Source of the DNA: Tetracentron sinense
Lineage: Eukaryota > Streptophyta > Magnoliopsida > Trochodendrales > Trochodendraceae
Assembly: GCA_015143295.1 (NCBI GenBank)
Contig: CM026568.1
Location: 35,844,441 to 35,908,440, forward strand
DNA: 64,000 bases
Direction of reading: 5' to 3'
The position numbers were made by a program, and so were the translations under genes. The notes below the pieces were generated by a model. It saw only the letters and a program-made list of their open reading frames with translations, did not search any database and was not told the origin of the DNA. Of the stretch, positions 54,008 to 64,000 are shown piece by piece; within the stretch, counting starts at the first letter, position 1; every line of letters begins with the position of its first letter.

Positions 54008-54166
54008 ATTGGGAAGGCATTCGGTAGGTGTATGAGCACCTTGTAGATGCCACTTTTTATACTAATATATTCGGGTGGTATGGAACTTGTGGTTTTGAGG
54101 GTATTAAAGAATTTATTAACTATTGGTTTTTAAAGATTCACAAGGGGATGACGTCTCATCTCTTAA

Positions 54167-54398
54167 GGGTGTGTTCGTTTGACGTGAAAGTAGGTGAAAG
54201 AAAAGAAATAGAAAAGAAACTTAAATTTTCTTCTAAAACAACTATATAAAGATAAAAGAAGTTTGGGGGAGAAAGTTTGCAATTTTGAGAAAATATAAGA
54301 AAATGAAACTATGTTTCTTACTACTAAACGCAAGAAAAGTATAAAAAAATTCCTTTTTCTTTTACTTTCATTCACTTTCTCGGCAAATGAACACACCC
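54167..54398. mobile_element. PIF/Harbinger-like MITE
   Basis: Ends GGGTGTGTTCGTTTGACG and CAAATGAACACACCC, flanked by TAA (54164-54166 and 54399-54401). Confidence 0.7.
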
Positions 54399-54404
54399 TA
54401 ACCT

Positions 54405-54535
54405 TATGTTTAGTTGCCGAGAAAATAAGTGAAAACATGGAAAAGAAAAGAAATTTGGAGAAAATACAGAAATGGAGTTTTTTTTTTTTTCATCTTTTCA
54501 CCTATTTTCTCAACAACCTAACATAACATTAGTAT
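54405..54535. mobile_element. MITE with TATGTTTAGTTG ends
   Basis: Left TTATGTTTAGTTGCCGAGAA; right TTTTCTCAACAACCTAACAT. Begins only a few bases after the 54167 element. Relatives at 27652-27796 and 58085-58218. Confidence 0.5.
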
Positions 54536-55012
54536 CTTCTTTAACCTATGAAGTACCTTTAAAACTACTTGTTTGGATGTATTCGGTCATGGCATCTTAA
54601 ACATGTTAGTTATAATTGAATATGTTTAGGTGGCAAATGAATCAGCTCTAAGAGATTTTCTTACGGGAGCTCTATAAACAGGGGTGACCTCATACAGTCT
54701 AAAACTTTGTTTTAGACTAAATTGATATCAGACTTTCGACTTCATTCCTTTAGCTCTGATTTCTATCATGGACTATCTCATTGAATTCATATATTACTCA
54801 TAGCTTTTTTTTTTCGCTCTTTCCCTCTCATTTGACAACATATCCACATTTTCTATATTCTTCTGTTTAATTACCCTTTGATTGTTCAGGCCGATCCTGA
54901 GTTATATAGACCCCAGATCATCATTTACTAATTATAGAGCATTAGCTTCCGGATTAAATTATTGGATCAAGGATCTAACATATAATAAATGAGGAATAGT
55001 GCTATACCTGTG

Positions 55013-55203
55013 GTTAAGCTGCTTACGTCTCTGCTTCATGACGTTGAGCGGAGCTCTCCTTTTTACATTGTGTGAGTGGCAATTTTGTAATTATGTGTGT
55101 TAGCAAATTACTTCATCCTCCCTCATTAATTACAACCATACCACTGCCCTTGTGTAAATAAAGGAGCTCCTCTTCAACACCATCAAGGCTCAAAATTAAT
55201 CCC
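55013..55203. mobile_element. GGAGCTC double-hairpin element upstream of the zinc-finger gene
   Basis: Left arm TCTCTGCTTCATGACGTTGA, GCGGAGCTCTCCTTTTTACA. Spacer AGTGGCAATTTTGTAATTAT / TTAATTACAACCATACCACT. Right arm AAAGGAGCTCCTCTTCAACA. It ends about 300 bp upstream of the zinc-finger start codon. Confidence 0.6.
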
Positions 55204-55447
55204 ATTTCTTTCTTTAAATTTTTTTTTTTTTTTCCATCTATCATCTATCAATTTACGTACCCACCAATTACAAAATGTGGAATAGTCTAGACCTTTACGC
55301 ACTATCTCACGCAACATTTCTAATATCTATTTCTTGCAAATTATATAAGATATTTCAACTATAATTCCATGCGGGGTATTTTAGTCATTTAATCAACAAC
55401 CAATCATATTCGTGTAAGCTTTTGTAGCCAAACGCCTTAAACCCCCA

Positions 55448-55453
55448 TATAAA
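55448..55453 (+). promoter_or_regulatory. putative TATA box of the C2H2 zinc-finger gene
   Basis: TATAAA in CCCCATATAAACCC, 52 bp before the ATG, followed by a CT-rich leader (55470-55500). Spacing suits a short 5' UTR. Confidence 0.6.
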
Positions 55454-55504
55454 CCCACAGTACCAGAAGCTTTCTCTCCCCCTCTCTCTCTCTCTCTCTC
55501 TGCA

Positions 55505-55891
55505 ATGGAAGATTCCGGCCTCTACGATTTCCTGAAACCACCCTCCGAAAAAGCCACTGGAAAACCACCGCCTCTGGTTTCCCGGATGTTTCCTTGCCTC
55601 TACTGTTCTCGAAAGTTCTACACGTCTCAGGCTCTCGGCGGTCACCAGAACGCTCACAAACGAGAGCGAGCTGCTGCTCGAAGAAGCTATGCTGCTGAAC
55701 GATTGGGCCGACTCCAAACAGAGCCTCCGTCGGAGCCATGTGCGCCATTTCTCGAGCACTGGTTCGAGCCTCTCCGACCCCATTACGGCCCAGCTCCTCT
55801 CGGCCTTCAAGCAGCCTCAACACCTGAGCCTCTCTTACCCGCCAATGAAGCTGCTGATAGCGTAAACCTTGATCTTACTCTTCGATTATAG
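55505..55891 (+). CDS. single C2H2 (QALGGH) zinc-finger repressor with EAR motif, 128 aa
   Basis: Intronless, as is usual for this small family. One C2H2 finger: Cys31 and Cys34 ([10 protein letters not shown]), His47 and His51 in [15 protein letters not shown], with the plant-specific QALGGH helix at 42-47. It is followed by a basic stretch (KRERAAARR). The protein ends VNLDLTLRL, an EAR (LxLxL-type) repression motif. This makes it a probable nuclear DNA-binding transcriptional repressor of the KNUCKLES/ZFP/LATE-like type that recruits TOPLESS co-repressors. The exact orthologue cannot be named from one finger. It is followed at about 280 bp by a long AT microsatellite. Overlapping minus-strand frames (55385-55823) are antisense shadows. 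Confidence 0.92.
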   Translation: MEDSGLYDFLKPPSEKATGKPPPLVSRMFPCLYCSRKFYTSQALGGHQNAHKRERAAARRSYAAERLGRLQTEPPSEPCAPFLEHWFEPLRPHYGPAPLGLQAASTPEPLLPANEAADSVNLDLTLRL

Positions 55892-56165
55892 TTTCTCTTT
55901 TTCATTTTTATTTTCTGTTTTTCCCTTTTTCTTTTTCTGGTCGGTTTGGTAGGGTTTGAACCTCCGACCTGACCTGAAAGTAGAAAAAGAGAGGATGGTA
56001 TGTTGTCTAGGTCGAGGATGGTTTTGGTCCGTCTGGTATATAGAAAATAGAAAATGGGGGGCGTAGGTTAAGCTGTTTACGTCTCTGGTTTAAGTTAAAG
56101 AGTAGCTTTTGATTTTCGTATTTAGATGTTGATGATGAAGTTATGTTGGAATGGACATGCATAGA

Positions 56166-56168
<3 letters not shown>

Positions 56169-56241
<73 letters not shown>
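56169..56241. repeat. (AT)n microsatellite downstream of the zinc-finger gene
   Basis: About 36 uninterrupted AT units; likely highly polymorphic. Confidence 0.95.
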
Positions 56242-56242
<1 letters not shown>

Positions 56243-56244
<2 letters not shown>

Positions 56245-58084
56245 CTCCTATACTCCCCAACGCCTCCTTCTCTGGATTATTTTATGGTGTGGGAAACTTG
56301 CGGATATAGATATAATGTACTATAGGCAATGCATGCATGTATGTGTTGCTTTATCGTAGGAGGGATGTGCTTTTTGTAACGTTGAAGCTCGATTCGGAAA
56401 ATATATACCCTACTACTCATTGCAGATGATCACCCTCATCATAGTCATAGATCATCAAAACTCCCCATTTTTATGATTGCAGCCGTCGGATTTCAAATTT
56501 CTAGATCTTTTTTTTTTTTAATAGTTGGAAGGTCTGGGCGAGAGCGAGACTCGAGAGCCATTGAATTGTGGGTCCCAACCCTTCATGCATGCATACATAC
56601 ATTTCGTGACGGTATTACGCTGTAGTCGATTCACACCGTTCTCACCCATTCGATTAAAAAATGTAACACTGATCGTATGGTCCTTACGCTTCAGTCAATT
56701 ATCGGTGTTGGATGGTAAAGAAAAGTAGGGTTTAAGAGCGAAAAGAAGAAGTCATCTCATCAGACGGCTGCAATCATCTATCTATTGGTACAAATCTAGA
56801 AAGCTGATCTCAGCAGGTAACTTTAAACAAAGCTCTTAGTTTGGAGAAGGTTTATACGGCACTATTTGATCAATCATAGGAAGGACGGATGTGATTAGAC
56901 ACACAGCAAACTCCTTTATGGCTGAACCGTACTGGATCTCCATATGGCTGTATATATTACATCATCTTTCCTCCCTACTTTTTTCGTGTATTTATAATTT
57001 GCTTTATACTTTTAAACAAATCGGAATAAAACTAAGCGCAAAGGTACAGTAAATATGAGATTTAGGTTCCAACAATGGGTGTTGATTGAGATCTGCACTG
57101 GAATTAACAAAAAGATAGAAAAGATCTGCATCGAATGGGATTTAAATTAGCTCAGGGGTGGTGAAAATTACATGTTATTCACTTTCTTGATTCAAGGCAT
57201 TAAAGCACCGAAATTAGCCCAATACAGCTTAAACTGCATTACCAAGCACTAATAAGACTGCAATTCGAATGCAAATTGCTGAAGGGAATGATCTGACGCA
57301 CTCAAAACAGGTGATTCGGAAGTCTTCAGTTATTGAGTGGGTCAGATTAGATACTAGGAATTGTCTATGAGCCAGTATGCTGTATCGACAATAATATGTA
57401 GGCAAATATACATAGGTCCCAACATTTTAACCATCATACGCCAAGAGTTACAGCATCATTAGTTGATTAATATAATTTAAATGATCAAATTCTTTTATTT
57501 GATCACGAACATTAAAAAAAAAGATGGCTTAAAAGAGAAATTAGAATGGATAACTATGGTTAGAGCAGTGATAGGTTATAATTATGGATAATTATAATTT
57601 ATATGTAACTATTTTCCTGACTGTTATCAGATCAATTCCACGCGCATGAATTCCCTTGGATCATCATCATCACTAATGTCTTTATTATCACAAATATTTT
57701 GAGTTCACAACCCAAATCCTCCGTCACTCCATTCTTTTGCTTTGCAACATCAAATCAAAAAACAACAAATCAGAATTCAAGTTTTTTTTTTTACATATGC
57801 TAGCTATAAAATTGATGCCATTGGAATGGGTATAACTTGATGTCCCCTAAAATAAACAAAAAAACAAACACTCTTAAACCTCATCTTTCTTTAAAATAAT
57901 AATAATAAAGTAAAAAATAAATATGATTGGGATACCCCAAACATATTAATATGTTTGTTCTCATTAGATACTATCACATATATCTCCAATGTGCATTTCA
58001 TAATATGATCTTCCATCACAAACATTTAATTGTCATTCCAATCTTGTTTACATTTTCTCCCCTCCCCCACCTTCAAAATCTACC
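56243..58084. other. intergenic stretch, nothing recognised
   Basis: Contains the tail of the zinc-finger locus and AT-rich DNA. No exon, RNA gene or element with clear ends. Confidence 0.55.
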
Positions 58085-58218
58085 TTCTGTTTAGTTGCCG
58101 AGAAAATATGTGAAAACAGAGAAAAAGAAAATAAAAAAAGAAGTAAAAACACAAAATTTTACCTTCAAAATTTTCTTTTCTCTACTTTTACCTTTTTCTT
58201 AGCAACCAAACAAGGGGT
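58085..58218. mobile_element. MITE with TGTTTAGTTGCCGAG ends
   Basis: Left CTGTTTAGTTGCCGAGAAAA; right TTTTCTTAGCAACCAAACA. Inverted ends and an A/T-rich core as in 27652-27796. Confidence 0.5.
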
Positions 58219-58823
58219 TAATACTTAAAACAAAAGCGCAGCTCAACATATATTGCAAACCGGACATACCTGCCAAGATTTGGGAAGGAATCCATGCCCC
58301 TTGCATCTAATAGGCACCAAGTACACCACACATGCTCAGCCAAGATTGAGTCGTGCGCAGCTTAGTATGCTATTAAATAATACTAAAAACATAAATCATG
58401 AAAAATAAATGGCATGTTTCTCCATATGAGGTGAGCAACACATTGTAACTTAGCCTAACATCGAATAAAATACTTATGGTAATGCCATGGGTATCAGTAT
58501 CACCACCCAGGTACATCATTACTTCCTTCACATGTTGAAAAAATTATGAACATGCAAATTTATGTAACTATTATAGTTCACGATGACCACTCTTTTCATG
58601 GCACATACCCAAAACTTGTACCTATTTGACAGCCCTAATAATCTGATCAAGAGCTGGGATTCTCTGATTGCTCCAATTTTTGGGCTGTAGCTCCTCTCTT
58701 CATAGTGGTCTACCACTACATCTACTGTTTACATAATAAAATGAAGCCATCTGTATCCCAAGGAATGCGACAGGTTTCTATAAAATATATCAAATATTGA
58801 ACTTCGCCTTTGATGGGAAGTTG

Positions 58824-60088
58824 TTAAAGTTCAAATGTGGGAACTTCGGATGTAAAGCCCTCTGTGGCCTGGTAAACTAGCCTGGGTAATAGATTCCTGT
58901 ATGGGTCATTTTCTCGCTTCTCCTTTAAATAAGCAATGTTTTTCTCAACTTCAGATTTCACATGTAAATAAAGTTCATGAGCTTTCTGCTTCTCTCTTAG
59001 TTCCAGCTTCTTCCCTTCAGACACAAAATAGTTACAAAATAAATTAGAAAAGAAAAAGATGGTGCATAGTGTGTACTCGAATTATATGCTTTTAACTTTG
59101 TATTACCCTAAACTCTGTAAGTGACACTTAATACTTTCTGAAAAGTTATTGGACATGGGTAGCTGTCAAAAATGGATACGATGACAAAACCTCTTGGGTT
59201 CTCTTTAAATTAAATACACATTTATAATATATATTTATACTGAGTATAAAAATACTGTGTGCTTTTATTCAAGTGCTGCACAATGTACCTTTGCTGTTTA
59301 AACGCATAGATAAAGTATATTATATTTATTCACCTTGGTGTGGAGCTCTCTATCTAACGGTCAAAAAAAAAATCCAGGAATCTATAAGTGGGGACACCTA
59401 ATCCATTCTCTCCTATATAGCTAGATGTCTCTCTCTCTCTCTCTATATATATAATATTGTAATTGTATTAACTGATATCATATAAGGAGTAATCTAGAGT
59501 TTGCATGTTATGGATGGGATAGGAAATGGCAGTTTATGAGCGCACATATAAGGTACAACAGAGTGAGATGACCACCCAAAAAATGGAGTAAATAGGATGG
59601 TTCACATCATCTATATCATGTTAAGTATTTTACTTGGGGGGTTTCTCAGTTAGAAGGAATTGAATGGGGCTTCTCGATCCCCACCATGTGTATTTTGTTT
59701 TTTGAACAACCCATCGTAGTGTACCACATATCCTAATATTGTGCTTGTAGGTCATTAATCATATAAAATACTCCTAGATTTACCATCCAGATAATTACAT
59801 CTTTGAATATAACATAGAAAAATATATTTGTCAATGTCAAGCCCACGTCTAATTTTAAAGAGTTAAGTTTACTAAGAGGAATGTGCAGCTTCAAAGCTTT
59901 GATTTATGTATCTAAGGTAAAGAAAAATTTAAGACGCTTGATATGCATTTAGATAGTTGGGTCATTCAGAAGGCGTACCTTCTGTTTCAATTGGTTTTCC
60001 AAACATGAAATAAAAACGTCCTGGGAACTTTGGGAGAATTCCTGGAAGGTGAAGATCTTGGTTTGCAACCTCCCCATCAACATCAGTC
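58824..60088 (-). CDS. phytyl-ester-synthase-type plastid acyltransferase (PES1/PES2 family), last two exons
   Basis: Two exons join in phase: 59979-60088 (TDVDGEVANQDLHLPGILPK, FPGRFYFMFGKPIETE) and 58824-59014 (KKLELREKQKAHELYLHV, KSEVEKNIAYLKEKRENDPY), ending EGFTSEVPTFEL. The intron is 964 bp with GT-AG borders. This is the C-terminal end of the DAGAT-type acyltransferase domain of Arabidopsis PES1 (At1g54570)/PES2 (At3g26840)-like proteins. These are chloroplast enzymes making phytyl esters and triacylglycerol from chlorophyll-derived phytol and fatty acids. The plastid transit peptide, the alpha/beta-hydrolase domain and the HX4D motif are not in the window. The preceding exon was not found up to 64000, so the next intron is very long (at least about 3.9 kb) or the gene is broken. 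Confidence 0.85.
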
Positions 60089-62097
60089 CTATTAACAAAA
60101 TATTAGAAATAATTCCTCAGGATCAACCCAGCTAGGAAAGGGAAAGAACCCATAGAAATATGAAGAAACATCACTAGATGGCAGTTCAAGTTGGAACTTT
60201 ATAGGTTCACTAAAATCTGAAATGATGCAAGTATTCGGGTTTGTGTCTCGGTACTACTGTAATGATATTATTGACATTGATTAGTTGAAATCAATGCCTA
60301 CATCAATTTTATTTGTGACAATAGATGCTGGAGTAGTGCTACAGGCTACAGGGTTTACCATACCAAGTTTCAGTTAATTATCCAGTACAGAGAAGTGTGA
60401 ATTTTTCATTATGGATATATGGAGGTTTGATATCGTATTCACCAACCCATTAATCACCAACCTGCTTGTGTACCAAAAATAAAAATGAAGGAAAAAGAAA
60501 GGGAAAGCGATTAGATGCTAGCACTGAACAACACTGCATAATATGCATATTTTGCATAATCTGTTTCTCTTCTGAATTGTTATTATTTTAATTGTCATTT
60601 CTTTGTCTCCAAATAGTTGTTTGTCATTCTCGTATAATATCTTCTAGGAAGTTTTCTTAATCATTATTAGAATCAAGATGGTCCAACCAATCAAGCATCA
60701 GATATGTTTAAATATACAGCAGAAATATGTATAAACTATTTCTATCTGCAGTCAAAGGTAGGTGGCCATCTGACCCTGATTATCAAATCGACGGGACTTC
60801 TTGGATTGGCCATAGTGCACCAACAGTATGAACCCAATTATACAAGAAATCTTGTTGACGACTAAATATAAATTGCATTTATTGTGAGTGTAACAATATT
60901 AACTATTGGGCCTAGTTTTGGGACGATGTAACGAATACTTTGCTGCCAGGCTCAGACTTCAGAGTGATTTTAGGGGGTGTAGATTATCTGTTCTCCTAAA
61001 GGCGCATCTATTTTTTCCAATGTTTTCTAAGCATTTGTGAAAAACTTACTTTCCCTTCCATGCAGGCCAAAGGACCTACAGGCATGTGGAGGTATAATTG
61101 CAAACAAACACACTATGATTGACTTCAGGTTTTCAATCTATGTACTTTTGGTTAATGGCCCATCCACTGTACCATCTGGATTGGTGTCCAGGTGTGCTGA
61201 TTGTAGGTAGAAAAGGTTTATATATCTCAGAAATATCTAATGTATAAACTTTTAACTCTTTAAGTTTCTCCCTAAGAAATCCCTCTTAACGATTCTCTAC
61301 TATGGCATCAGAATTATGAAATCCCTCCACCCATAACCATAAAGTTTGTTCACCTTGTGTGAGACCAACCTCAATTGCCGCGGAGCTTTACTGCAATAGT
61401 TTGTGCACAGGAGACTCCCTGCTGAAATTTTCTTTTGTGTGTTTCATTTTCTCATTTTTCCCACCTTTACCCGTTCATAACATGATTGCATGGCTTATTG
61501 TTTCTTTTCCTTGAATGCTCAGTTTCTCAAAAAGGTGCAAGTGTTCAAATTATCTACCATCTGCCTTTTCATATGAAACAAATTTCAAGTCTACAAGGTA
61601 ATTTTCCACACCTACCTCTTCTGGAAGAGTAATGAGAAACATAAAGTAGCCAAGTCAAGAGTTGCAGAAGAGCACTGCTAAGCCAACTACCCGCAGCGAG
61701 AACACTGGATATGCTCACTACTCTCCATGCCATTTAAGATGCTTTTAATTTGGTATTTCATGAATAATGGAAGCATGTTGAGCAGGGGTGAAGGCCACAG
61801 AATTTCCACGCCTAATTCTATTGGAGTGTATCAATTTTAGTGTGCCCACATCACACCCAAAGAAAAATTGATGTGGTGCATAGCTCTTGGTATGCTTACC
61901 TTATACCAATCAAATGGGTTATGGATGTAGGAATCACCCACCTTGGCAGTAAGGAACAAGTGAGATGGTTAAAATTTGGTTGTTACAAGGGAACCATTAT
62001 TTCACTATGGATAAGTTCACATAGGTCCTTCTACATGTCAAAAAACCATTTCGTTGTCTACATTTTCTAATTCTCATGAAGAATGCCACTTGCATGC
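60089..62097. other. upstream of the PES exons, no feature recognised
   Basis: Probably intron of the PES-type gene. I looked on the minus strand for the preceding acyltransferase exons and did not find them. Open frames such as 61840-62070 match nothing I know. Confidence 0.5.
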
Positions 62098-62580
62098 AAA
62101 GGCGTGAGGCTTAAGCCCCCTCATTTATAGATTGAAAATAATTAAAAATGAGAAAAAATTGCAATATGTGCACACACTTTATAGTTTATATATATATATA
62201 TATGAACTATAAAGAAGTGCTAAACAAATTATTCAATTATCGTATAAAAAGAAAAGTAAGTCTTAAAAAGGCAAGCAAAAGCTGCAATCTAAGTTTACGT
62301 TTTTGTTCATATACTTATTGTAAAATAGATGATACTCATCCATCAATTCATGTATTGAATTTTGGATTCAAAGAGACAGCTGCAAAGAAGTCTTGAAGTG
62401 GAAACAATGAAGAAAGAAAAAAACAATTTTAAGAGTCTTAAGTTATGTAACTAGAACCCATATTTAGGTTAATGCATGAGACATATGCCTTAGTCATAAA
62501 GTGAGTTACAAGGCATGAGACATTTGTCTCATGTGAATCTCCCAAGGCGTAAGCCTCAAGGTGAAGCCTCGGGGTGTTTT
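62098..62580. mobile_element. GAGGC-palindrome element, copy 3 (inverted relative to copies 1 and 2)
   Basis: Left AAAGGCGTGAGGCTTAAGCC; right CCAAGGCGTAAGCCTCAAGG and TGAAGCCTCGGGGTGTTTT. On the reverse strand the order CCTAAATATGGGTTCTAG after GTCTCATGCATTAA matches the interior of copies 1 and 2. TA run at 62189-62201. Ends are shorter than in the other copies. Confidence 0.55.
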
Positions 62581-62599
62581 ATTGAATAAGGCTTTATGG

Positions 62600-64000
62600 G
62601 CTTTATTCCTATGGGCCTTGTTTTTATGTTATCTTTTATATACTGTATAGTGACTATATACTAATAGTAGACCATTAGTGGAATATAAATATAAAGTGTG
62701 TGATAGAATATAAATAATAAAGTATGTGAGAGAGAGAGATCTTCTTCTTCTTCTTCTTCTTTTTGAAGAAGACCTAGGGAGTACAACTCAATAGAAAAAA
62801 TTTGGAGCGCTGACGTTAGCCATACGAAACTTTATGGATTGGCGTGTCATAATTTTTTTTTGTAGTAGAATTTTTTTTCGGTTCCATGTGATAGATCATG
62901 ATTTTCTGAGAATTTTGGTTATTTTTTAAGAATTTTCTGAGATCCGGAGACGTACTTTTTCTGAGTTTTCATAAAAAATTAGAAAAAAAAATTCAGATAT
63001 GGTTTTTGGGATTGTGTGATTGATTTAGTAGTTTTTTGGGGACTCACACCTATTGTGTTTGATCCATATGATAAATATTGATGAATTGACACAAGTTTCG
63101 TGAAGATCAGAAAAGTATTGAATGTCAAGAGAAGGTTTTTCACCCTTATAATTGCCTTTTTCTTAAAAAATTGTTAGGGCCCTTTTTTGTTACTCGAAAA
63201 TTGGTATATGATTGGTGGGGGCTATTCCATGGATTTCTATTATCCCAAACACTGTTAGGTTATTCTCGGGTTGCTATTTTTTAGTGTTTTTGACTATTCT
63301 ACATATTGTGGAGGTACTTTTGAGTGTTTTTTTGGATTGTGGAACCCTAACTTGTTGATTTGTGTAAAATAGCTTTGTGACATTTATGATGGATGAATTT
63401 GAGGTTAGCCAGTCCTCTAGTGTCCCTGTACAGGATGGAGGGAGTATTGGGGTTAGTGCTACTGATGCACCAAACCTCTAGATTATTACTTAGATGGAAC
63501 AAATTTTCTTACTTGGTCTCAATCTGTGATGTTTGTTAAAGGCAAGGGAAAGATGAAATACTTAAAATGTACTATCTCCACTCCCAAGTCTACAGATCCA
63601 ACCTATGCTAAGTGGGAGATTGAGAATGCAGTTGTAATGTCATGGTTTCTCCACTCTATGCAGTTAGACATCAGTAATGTCTACTTGTTTCTTCCTTCTG
63701 CAAAAGCTATATGGGATGCCGTGACATAGATCTATTCTGAGATAGGGGGTACAACATGTTTTTATGAGTTGCGTTAGAATATCTTACAACTCAAGCAGGG
63801 GGATATGTCAATTCCCACCTACTACTCTACTCTTCGCCGTCTCTAAGGAGAGCTATATTACGATCAGACCTTCTAGGCTAAGTGACCTGAGGATGCGGCT
63901 GCTTATACAAAATTGGTTGACCAGAATTGGGTGTTTGAGCTACTTGCAAGGCTGAATATGGACTATGAACAAGTCAGGGTTCAAATACTTGACAAAGACC
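62600..64000 (+). mobile_element. Ty1/copia-type retrotransposon, leader and degenerate gag, running off the window
   Basis: From ATG at 63386/63389 (MDEFEVSQSSSVPVQDGG) the frame shifts near 63478 into LDYYLDGTNFLTWSQSVMFV, KGKGKMKYLKCTISTPKSTD, YAKWEIENAVVMSWFLHSMQ and AKAIWDAVT. After further stops come LRRL, GELYYDQ, ARLNMDYEQVRVQILDKD. These are copia gag (UBN2-type) motifs. Several stops and frameshifts show it is dead. Upstream sequence (about 62600-63385) is leader and probably LTR-derived, but neither LTR ends nor a primer-binding site could be fixed. Confidence 0.7.
62741..62762. repeat. (CTT)n simple repeat
   Basis: About seven CTT units, followed by a GAAGAAG that can pair with them. 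Confidence 0.85.

Noticed and set aside
55385..55823. Two minus-strand open frames of 128 and 141 aa over the zinc-finger gene
   Set aside because: They are antisense to the clear C2H2/EAR reading frame, and their Arg/Glu-rich translation comes from the CT-rich leader and GC-rich exon.
61840..62396. Two plus-strand open frames (76 and 82 aa) as upstream PES exons or a new gene
   Set aside because: Wrong strand for PES, no family motifs, and the second lies inside the GAGGC element copy 3.

Overview
This window is nuclear DNA from a flowering plant. Its genes have canonical GT-AG introns and encode plant-specific protein families: an IBS1-type CDK-like kinase, a UBC27-type E2 with a UBA domain, a plant Atos-like protein, a QALGGH zinc finger and a PES-type acyltransferase. 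The rest is AT-rich, repeat-dense DNA. The long transposon-filled introns (up to 5.3 kb) suggest a medium or large genome, perhaps a magnoliid or early-diverging eudicot. That placement is only an impression and cannot be settled by reading.

Five genes can be supported. (1) Positions 1-6224, minus: N-myristoylated CDK-like kinase, cut by the window edge before its kinase domain ends. (2) 11107-18719, minus: complete five-exon E2 ubiquitin-conjugating enzyme of the UBC27 type, 194 aa. (3) 36692-46946, plus: complete five-coding-exon Atos-type protein, 769 aa. (4) 55505-55891, plus: intronless 128-aa single C2H2 zinc finger with a C-terminal EAR motif. (5) 58824-60088, minus: the last two exons of a phytyl-ester-synthase-type acyltransferase, whose upstream exons were not found. 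The genes are functionally unrelated, and no cluster or operon-like logic is visible.

The other DNA is a dense record of mobile elements, many with recognisable ends and target-site duplications (TSDs). They include an RTE-type LINE in the kinase intron, broken by two GAGGC-repeat elements, and two L1-type LINE remnants, one each in the UBC27 and Atos introns, each broken by non-autonomous DNA transposons. A 1.5-kb hAT-type element in UBC27 intron 2 has a perfect 8-bp TSD and carries a captured, decayed GATL glycosyltransferase gene. There are also tRNA-derived SINEs, Helitron-like elements, PIF/Harbinger-like elements with TAA/TTA duplications, elements with GGGGCGGAGCC ends, and several palindromic MITE-like families. 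The most unusual are elements whose ends are built from iterated short palindromes (GAGGCTT/AAGCCTC, GAAGCGAG/CTTCC, CGTTACGTAACG), and a 'hairpin within a hairpin' GGAGCTC family present six times. A degenerate Copia gag region lies at the right edge.

No rRNA genes, functional tRNA genes, CRISPR arrays or viral genes were seen. The main intergenic stretches are 6.2-11.1, 18.7-35.2, 47-55.4, 56-58.8 and 60-64 kb. They contain mobile elements, simple repeats and featureless AT-rich sequence.
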